Below, piece by piece: positions 56,396-64,000 of a DNA stretch of 64,000 bases. The notes below the pieces were generated by a model. The model was not told the DNA's origin and did not search any database. It saw only the letters and a program-made list of their open reading frames with translations. The stretch covers positions 62,001 through 126,000 of the forward strand of contig JAECUM010000810.1 of NCBI GenBank assembly GCA_016617855.1. Reading direction: 5' to 3'. The position numbers and the translations under genes are program-made. This stretch comes from Megalonaias nervosa. Taxonomy: Eukaryota > Mollusca > Bivalvia > Unionida > Unionidae. Position 1 is the first letter of the stretch. Every line of letters begins with the position of its first letter.

Positions 56396-58908
56396 CAGAC
56401 CTGCCAACTTTTACAATTTTGCCGTAAGTCTTATGAAAAAAACCCACTAAAATTATTGACTTACGGAGTGACAACAAAAAGTATGGAAATATGATTTTTT
56501 TTTCTGTTCCAGATATTTTTTGTACTGGTTCGTTCCGGATCTGGATTTTCATATTAGACTCTGTGTTCAGATTCGGAGTTTCATCTTAGACTAAGTGGAT
56601 TTTGGTAGGGAACCAGACTAACTATACATTGGTACCTCAGATGCTTTAAACCTACCTCCTAAAAAGCTGAAACAGTGGTTGCAAAAGTATAAAAGAGATT
56701 ACTCAGATACTTGGTCATGCTTAGAAAAAAGTAAAAAAGGTGACCATTACATTTATTGCACGTTATGTCGTGTTGACTTGAACATTTCCCACGGTGGGCG
56801 AGATGACTGTCGCCGCCACGTGAAATCCAAAAAACATACAGAATACGTTGCAATGAAATCAAGTTTTAAGTCGCTGACCTCAATGGGATTTGGATCTGTA
56901 GTGCCAGAAACTGAATTGGAGGTCATTAAGGCCGAAGTATATTTTACAAATGTTTTGGTTGAGCATAATGTTGCAATTGCTGCATCTGACCATGATTCTA
57001 AACTATTCAAGTGCATGTTTCCCAAATCGTCAGTAGCAAATAGTTATCAGTGTGGCAGAACAAAAACTTCTGCTATTGTATTACAACAGTGCAAGTCAGT
57101 ACAGGAAGGCATTGTTAAAAATATTTCATCCCAACCTTTCAGTATAGCTACTGATGGTAGCAATGATTCTGAGAAGCTGTACCCAGTTGTAGTTAGATAT
57201 TTTGATAACACAGATGGGGTTGTAACTGAAGCACCTTTGTCAGTTCCAACATGTGATGGAGCCAGTCTGTTGGGGAAAATATTTTCACATTATTGGATGA
57301 GGATTTGAAAAAGAGAAATGTAAGTTGGTATAACTGTATTGCCTTGGAATCAGATAATGCTTCAGTGATGACAGGTTCCAATAAAGGTGTATTTGGAGAG
57401 AAAAATACTGAAGCATTGTGTAACAAGATGGTTGTCTCTTGGTGAAGGTATAGAGAGACTGATGGAACAGTGGGAACCCTTACAAATATATTTTGGTAAA
57501 GAAACCAAGAAACAAGAGGTTAAAGGCAAAGAGCTAAAGCCAAAAGTAGGATGTCAGAGAAGGTGTCTAGTTCCAAGGATAAAGTTCCACATGTATCTAG
57601 TAATAAAGAAGGAAATAACAACAGTGCAGGTACATGTAGTAAAGCTTTGAGCTGTGATAAATCTAGAAGTCAGGCTAGTACTACCCTCAAGTCTGCCTCA
57701 GCAGGAAAGACAGAGAAAATAAAACCCAAGATAGGTTCCTTAGAGAAAGCTATATCACAGAAATCAGATAAAAAGGCTCTGTCTAGATGTCAGACACCAT
57801 TGGTTAGAAATGACTGGAAAGACAGAAAAAAAATCAGTTACAGAGAGGAAAAGGCTATGAGTGTGTGTAAGGCTTTGCAGTCCAGGAGGGCGAAGATTTA
57901 TTGCTTATTTCTAGACCACATAATTCCATTATTTAACAAGTACAACTTAATCATGCAACAGGAGGAGCCTATGATATACAAATTTAGAGAAAACATGCTT
58001 GAATTATTAAAGCAGTTGCTGATCAGATTTGTAAAGGCTACAGAAATTTCACAAGCCAAGGATCTTACTGATATCAATTATCATGACAGTAAGAAACAAA
58101 AGTCAGATGATACACTTACAGTAGGTTCAGAAACAAGAAAATACTTGGTGGAAAGGAAACTGTATGAAAGTAACCTTTGTCAATTCTATAAAGATGTAAG
58201 GGACTATTACACAACCGTTTGTGATTACATTGTTAAGAGGTTTCCCTCAAATAATGAACTTTTGAAACATAGTGCAGTTGCTGATGTGTCAAAAAGGATG
58301 ATGAGTGATTTTAGTAGTGTGATGTTTTTCCCATGAAGATTTATGTGTATAGAATCCAAAGAAACCAACTGGCGAGACAACTTGAAAGCAGAGTTTTTGA
58401 ATTACCAAGTAGATGAATTGAATCCTGAGATCTTAAACACTAAACAAGTTGACAAGCAATGGGATCTTATTAGTAAACTCAAGGATGCTAATGGCCAGTT
58501 CAAATACAAATTGTTGCCCAGCATCATGAAGAATGTACTTATTGTTCCTTATTCAAATGCAGGTTGTGAGAGGGTGTTCTCATTTGTTGCAAAAAAACCA
58601 CTCAAAATCCAGATCATCTATGTCAGTTGATACCTTGGAAGCAATACTACTCATGAAAGTGAAGGGGGCAGAATGCTTCAAAATGGAGTTTGACCAGAAG
58701 TTTCTTAGAATGTGCAAAAGTACCATGTACCAGTCACATCAGTAGCTATATATTGTAAGTTACAACATGGATATAAACTGTAACAGTTATTAAAATTTTA
58801 CTTGTTGCAAGTACTTAATAGTTTTTACACCTTACTGAAAATTGGTCCAACTTACTGAAAAATTTCGACTGACTTACTGAGAATGTCTCTTTAGGGTTGG
58901 CAGGTCTG
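56396..58908 (+). mobile_element. hAT DNA transposon, 2.5 kb, 13-bp TIRs
   Basis: It starts CAGACCTGCCAAC (56396-56408) and ends with the exact complement GTTGGCAGGTCTG (58896-58908). GTAAGTC-type words recur just inside both ends. The expected 8-bp duplication is not visible (GTAACTAG against AGCTGGGA). The ends and the encoded transposase agree with hAT. Confidence 0.88.
56640..58745 (+). pseudogene. hAT transposase pseudogene (zinc-finger, RNase H-like, dimerisation blocks)
   Basis: The frame opens without a clear ATG: KYKRDYSDTWSCLEKS, then a finger (YCTLCRVDLNISHGG to HVKSKKH; C-x2-C then H-x5-H). FSIATDGSND (near 57138) gives the first catalytic aspartate. A frameshift near 57275 leads to ALESDNASVMTG (second aspartate). 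A deletion then joins GVFGEK to HCVTRWLSLGEGIERLMEQW, losing the cysteine-histidine segment normally between. A Ser/Lys-rich insert at 57550-57840 is followed by helical sequence, a TGA at 58334, and the dimerisation block VPYSNAGCERVFSFV. A poly-A frameshift near 58597 then leads to SSMSVDTLEAILLMKVKG. At least three frame changes and one stop, so it is dead. Confidence 0.85.
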
Positions 58909-58918
58909 AGCTGGGACC

Positions 58919-59001
58919 AAGCACCAATATATCTGTTTGATCCGCCAAGGTGTAGATAGGATTATCACACCAGAACCTTGTCTAGCAAAGATGAGTAATA
59001 C
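58919..59001 (+). repeat. Inverted 83-bp block, right copy
   Basis: It begins 10 bp after the hAT terminus with AAGCACCA and ends GTAATAC. GCCAAGGTGTAGATAG and GAACCTTG are identical to the left copy on the opposite strand. In one frame both copies read ICLIxQGVDR, so a coding origin is possible. Confidence 0.85.
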
Positions 59002-59164
59002 ACAGAATTGTATTTTGCTTTGCTGCCAAGTAAGAGAAGGGAGATAGCTCTTCATGTGATGTTAGGCAGAGAATAAAAGTTCAGGAACTTTTCAATATTG
59101 TGTGTTTAAAACTAAGAAAATTGTGGATGTAATGCCAGAAGAGGCAAGAGTTTTTTTCAAGAGC

Positions 59165-59455
59165 CTATGTGGCACAGAGTAGGTCCCCATTCCCAACAGC
59201 AGCATTCAGGTGTCTCTGGGGGGCAGATTAGGTCCCCATTCCCAACAGCATTATGCAAGCGTCTAATTGGGGGCAGATTAAGTCCCCTTTCCTAAAAGCA
59301 GTATTCAGGAACCTGTGTTGGGCAGATAAAGTCCTATTTCCAACAGCATTATTCAAGGGTCTGATTGTGGGCAGATTAAGTCCCCTTCCAACAGCAACAG
59401 TATTCAAGGGCTTATGTGAGACAGAGTAGGTCCCCATCCCAAACAGCAGTATGTT
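59165..59455. repeat. ~59-bp minisatellite, 5 units
   Basis: Units contain GGGCAGATTAAGTCCCC, TTCCCAACAGCA and TTCAAGGGTCTGAT. Diverged, with small length changes. Confidence 0.85.
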
Positions 59456-61545
59456 ATAAAAGCCAGACAAACAACAGACGTTGATAATTTACTGTTGGAA
59501 TTATGGTTCCCAAAAAATGTTGAAATGGATCGATGGACAAATGGAGGATATCACATAATACATCTGTAATAAAACATTTCTCATTATTTCCTTAAATGGA
59601 GTATTTAATTCTAATTGAAACTTGGAGTATATAGACATAATTATGTCTGATTTGATCACATGATATATTGTGACATTTCATAATTACTCATTTCATACTC
59701 TTGCATATTTATCTAATACTGTGTCATGATAATTAGCAACGTATAAACAAAGTATGCGGGTTGGTGCAATGTAACCATGTCATATTATTTTCAATTTAAT
59801 GATTTATTACAATAGGGCATTTTTTGGTCACAAGATGAAAAAAATCTTTGTCATATACAGTTTTTGAAACATGTTTATAGATTTTAATACTTTGGCAACT
59901 GAGGCTTGCAAAGAATAGTTTATTTTTCTGAAAGCATTAATACGATATTTTCAACATATTTTTTGATGAAAATAAAGTAGCCATCTCGAAAATCTTGTCA
60001 CTACATCTTTTGCGTAAATAGTGGCATTGACATCAGGCTTTCACTAATACATTTCTTGCAATATTTAATTGGATCTATATGCAGTACGTGTTAACCTGGG
60101 AGCACAAAGGCAGGGGATATTGTGTCCTTCACCCTCCAGATTTTAGGGACATACAACATTTTAAAGGAACAGAGGAAAAATACCAGTGTATAATGCACTA
60201 GTAGTGCTAAAAACTATTAGATAATATTATTTGCCTTGACAGTTTTGCCATCTTAACTTTGTTATCTGCCCTGTACTAACTATATTTTAATTGGATACCT
60301 AGTCTGTTGCCATAAACAGTTTATCAAGTAAGTCATGAAAACATTGACTTGTTTGAATATCTGGTTAACCTGAAATGAACTGCAGCATGGAATTTTCCAT
60401 TCCAGATCATGCTTTCATTTTATCTTGTGGGTTCAATCATTATCTGGCAGTATTTATATTATAATCAATACCCATTTTTCTGAATTATGTTTCGTTTCAA
60501 ATTAATGAAGCATTGTTTCAATGACATATTATGTATTTGCATAAATTTAGCTTAAATTTTCATCACCTCAGGTGTAGCTTTAACCTTGAAAATATGTTGT
60601 ACCTGCTTTGAAATGGATGGATATCTAATAAGGAAATGTTCTAACAATTTCTTTTCTCATTAAAAAAAATTGTGCCCTGGGGTCAAGATTTGGGAGACGT
60701 AGGATAAATTATTGCAGGAAACCCACAGTCCTGCCCATGGGTGCAACACTATGTAATTGGTGCCAATCTGACATTCAACACATGGTTGAACCTAGGATCT
60801 TGAAGGGCAGTGGACATTATGTACTCTTGCTCTCCAAATCTGGGGGACACAAACAATTTAAAAGGGGCAAAAAATACTAGATATTATTTAACCCAGTATC
60901 CTCTGAGCCCAACAGGTAGTCTGTTACAGCATACAGTTAGAGGGATCACCTTTGGCATTTCTAGCTTTGCCAGTGCCTATGTCCCTGACACATACAGACC
61001 ATACCTGACTGCTTTATTTTTACAGTTGGGCAGTTTGAAAGAAACTGATTATCTTTTTGCTTTGTATTCCTTCAAGTTGTTTCCCAAGAAAATTATTTGC
61101 ATAATGGTATAAATTTCCAACAACATGCAGAAATAAGAGCTCATCCAGAGTTGTAAAAAAAAAGTGATTGATTGATTGAGAGTTTCCACAAAATAATATA
61201 GTCTTCAACATAGTCAAGGAAAAATGCTGGAAAAAATCAAATTCATTTGCATTTTGGTCAAACTCATAGTTAATCCTGGTGATTTGATGTTCTTGTTAAT
61301 GGTTCTCTTGTGGCATGGTTCTAACATGAATGATCCACCAGTTCATGTAGTGATCTTGTACCCTGCCAAAATAACCATTCTGTTGTGGAGTTGTTTTTGA
61401 AAACCAGACACAAGTGACATTGGGATAAAGTGAAAGGTCATTATTTAAATATCTGTAATTAATTGAGCTACATACATATATACAAAAAAAAATCTGACCT
61501 GACTTTATATATAGTTGCATTCCAGTGAACAAGTTTACCCATTGA
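59456..61545. other. Non-coding; relic repeat units
   Basis: A single diverged unit of the 145-bp family lies at 59980-60075 (GCCATCTCGAAAATCTTGTC, then GCTTTCAC). Two related 75-bp blocks lie at 60105-60185 and 60808-60880 (CCTCCAGATTTTAGGGACA against CTCCAAATCTGGGGGACA). No gene is supported. Confidence 0.5.
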
Positions 61546-61546
61546 T

Positions 61547-64000
61547 TTTAGTTGGATTAATAGATTTGAGGTGCAAATTCAAAAAGCGTTACTAAAGGAA
61601 GATTTAGAAACTATCATATTAGGTGATTTTAACATTGACTACATGAAAACTCCACCATTAACATGGATAAGTAACTTTGAAACTTACAATTTTACTCAAT
61701 TAATTAACACCCCAACTAGAGTAACAGATACAAGTGCTACTATCATTGATCATGTCTATACTAATAAACCTGAAAACATAAGTGAAATTAATATACCAGT
61801 GTACGCACTGAGTGACCACTACCCAGTCTGTATAACTAGACATGTTCCAAAATCATCTAAAAATGGTCAACACATTGAAATACAATACAGGGACTTTTAA
61901 CAGTTTGATCAGAAAATGTTCTTAAATGATTTAGTTTGCAAACCCTTCCAATCAGCCTGCAAAATAGCTGATGTCAACACTGCCTTGACAAATGGTATCA
62001 GATGTTCAGTGCAGCCTTAGACAAGCATGCCCCAATTAAAACAAAAAGGGTTAAACAGCAAATTACATCCAAGTGGATTACCCCTGAGATCAATGATGCT
62101 AGGCACCTAAGAGATAATTTCCACAAGAAAAAAGACATGAAAAGCTATAGAAAGTGGAGGAATAAAACTTAGCGCCTGATAGATGAGGCAAAAGAGAACT
62201 ACTATAAACAGTCTATTGAAGAAAGTAAGAGTACCAAGACATTGTGGAAGCATCTAAAAGAGCTGAACCCACCCAAGAACAATTGTTTTCCCCCTAGACA
62301 TAAGCAAAATGAGGATATAGCAACATCTGTACAAGACATTGTGGAAATGTTCAACAATTTCTTCATAAACATCTCCAGTAACAGTATTGAGAACCAAACT
62401 AACATCCCAATTGAACTTGATGCTCTTCTATTATTTATAAGAGCTAAAATTCCTGATCAGAATTATTTTTCAATAGCTAATGTTAGTGAAGCTGATGTTT
62501 TTGATATGCTAATTAAGGTGAATATTAATAAATCCTCTGGATTGGATGGTATTGGTCCACAAATTCTTAAACTTGCTGCACCAGTAATAACAAAGTCATT
62601 AACGCATATCATAAACTTAAGTATAATGAGTGGTAATTTTCCAGAAACTCTGAAATGTGCAAAGGTTACACCTATCTTTAAGAAAGGAGAAAAGGAGGAT
62701 CCAGGGAATTACAGACCAATATCAATTCTACCTGTATTGTCAAAATTATTTGAAAAGCATGTAGCCATTCAGGTCTATAAATTTTTTGAAACATACTCTC
62801 TATTTCATAAAGCGCAATCAGGATTTAGAAAGTACCACTCGTGCCAAACAGAACTTACCAAATTAATTGATCTTTGGCTGAAGGAAATGGATAATGGACA
62901 TATGACTGGGATTGTTTTCCTTGACTTCAAGAAAGCCTTTGATCTTGTTGATCACTAAATTCTGCTGCAAAAGTTGAAATGTTACAGGTTTGACAATCCT
63001 TCTTTAAACTGCTTTAGATCATATCTAAACCAAAGGTCTCAACGAGTAAGCATTGGTAATATTAGCTCTCAAACTCGCACTATTCATTCAGGGGTCCCTC
63101 AAGGCTCAGTTTTAGGTCCTCTCCTCTTCCTTATCTATATCAATGATCTACCATTAAATAATGAATCCACAAATACAGATTTATTTGCAGACGATGCAAC
63201 CTTGTATACATCTAGTTCTGATACTGAAGTTACCCAAATGAGCTTAAACTCGGACCATATTAGAGTCCAAAACTGGGCAAAACAAAATAGGATGGTAATT
63301 AATGAAGGTAAAACAAAAGGTATGATTTTGGGGACATCACAAAAGCTACACAAGTCAGGGAACCCAGAACTATCTCTTGCAATAAATAATCATCCGTTAG
63401 AAAATGTCAAACATGGAAAGCTTGTAGGTGTGTCCGTAGATAATAATTTATTATGGAATGACCATATTGATAAGCTTTGTAAAACACTGTCATCCAAAAT
63501 TGCCCTACTCAGCAGAATCAAGAAATAATTACCTACGGAAATGCGCAATCTATACTACAAGCATTATATTCTTCCAACAATGGATTATTGTTCAAATGTA
63601 TGGGGAAACTGTGCTAAATCTGCGCTTGACAGGATTTACAAACTTCAGAAACGAGCAGCACGCATAATTTTAGATGCATCTATTGATCATCCCTCAAAAG
63701 CATTGTTTACAGAACTCAAATGGTTCACAGTATATGACAGGATAGATTTTCACAAGGCAGTTCTTTTATATAAATGTCTAGATGGAACTGCACCAGAGTA
63801 TCTTCAGGACTTATTCAGGCCTTTTTCAACACAATACCAGTTGAGATAAATATTACATGGAAACCTTCTAGCACCAAAACCAAGAACAGAGCAATTTAAA
63901 AAGAGCTTCCAATAGTCTGGTACAGTTCTGTGGAACAAGCTTCCACAACATGTAAAATCTGCTGAAAATATTAGAGTATTTAAGAAGAGATATCATGAGC
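61547..64000 (+). pseudogene. Non-LTR retrotransposon ORF2 (endonuclease-RT), 5'-truncated, runs off the window
   Basis: 61547-61900 is the C-terminal part of an APE-type endonuclease: ILGDFNID, then IIDHVYTN and ALSDHYPV. After a stop (61898) and a frameshift near 61985, a linker leads to RT. Motifs in order are SSGLDGIGPQIL, VTPIFKKGEKEDPGNYRPIS, FLDFKKAFDLVDH, GVPQGSVLGPLLFLIYINDL, the catalytic FADDATLY (63184-63207), and then the thumb and ILPTMDYCSNVWGN block. In-frame stops lie at 62170, 62956, 63526, 63847 and 63913, so it is inactive despite good motif preservation. The layout fits CR1/Jockey-type clades; the exact clade needs a tree. The 3' end is outside the window. Confidence 0.9.

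Noticed and set aside
56388..58916. 8-bp target duplication for the 56-kb hAT
   Set aside because: The flanks GTAACTAG and AGCTGGGA do not match; I did not claim a duplication.

Overview
This window reads as nuclear DNA of a marine invertebrate, most likely a mollusc or another lophotrochozoan. It is AT-rich and has no bacterial gene layout. It holds many tRNA-derived SINEs, (AAT)n-tailed non-LTR retrotransposons, DIRS-like tyrosine-recombinase retroelements, hAT and piggyBac/pogo-type DNA elements, and many tandem arrays. The taxonomic call is an inference from this repeat style; no host gene is clear enough to prove it. I see no confident complete host gene. Three candidate host exons are listed at low confidence (22841-22986 +, 37078-37303 -, 46666-46763 +). 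The window is best seen as intergenic or intronic sequence built mostly from decayed mobile elements.

Layout. 0.46-5.4 kb is a nest: a DIRS-like element (+) carries a SINE-A (11-bp target duplication) and, just downstream, a 3.2-kb hAT element (8-bp duplication GCACCAAC). 7.6 kb holds a hAT C-terminal scrap. 9-17 kb holds a 130-150-bp repeat array, (AAT)n-tailed LINE 3' ends on the minus strand, two copies of a palindromic MITE, two SINE-A copies, a double foldback at 15.5-15.8 kb and a worn piggyBac-like MITE (16.8-17.4 kb). 19.6-20.2 kb is a 39-bp minisatellite with a 117-bp higher-order period. 22-30 kb holds degenerate arrays (24.4-26.0 kb) and SINE-B copies that end in (CA)n. 30-34 kb holds two reverse-transcriptase (RT) scraps.

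34.3-34.9 kb is a well-preserved 584-bp piggyBac-like MITE flanked by TTAA. 35.2-36.3 kb is a ~105-bp satellite split by a SINE-B and by a palindromic MITE. 36.6 kb is a SINE-A. 38.5 kb is another RT scrap. 40.9-43.6 kb is a second DIRS-like element with RT, RNase H-side and tyrosine-recombinase remnants. 43.8-44.7 kb is a larger array of the repeat seen at 9 kb. 48.9-50.0 kb is a 44-bp array interrupted by a 178-bp TA-flanked MITE, followed by an RT scrap whose catalytic motif is altered. 52.3-53.0 kb is a CpG-richer block. 53.4-53.8 kb is a LINE 3' end carrying a 41-bp tandem repeat.

55.95-59.0 kb is the most unusual locus: two 83-bp inverted blocks (about 80% identical by eye) enclose a RecQ-like helicase fragment (-) and a 2.5-kb hAT element (+). 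From 61.5 kb to the window end lies a 5'-truncated non-LTR retrotransposon with endonuclease and RT domains and several stops.

None of the protein remnants is intact. The nesting and target duplications give a relative order of events: the DIRS and satellite sequences are older, and the SINE-A, SINE-B, MITE and hAT insertions came later.
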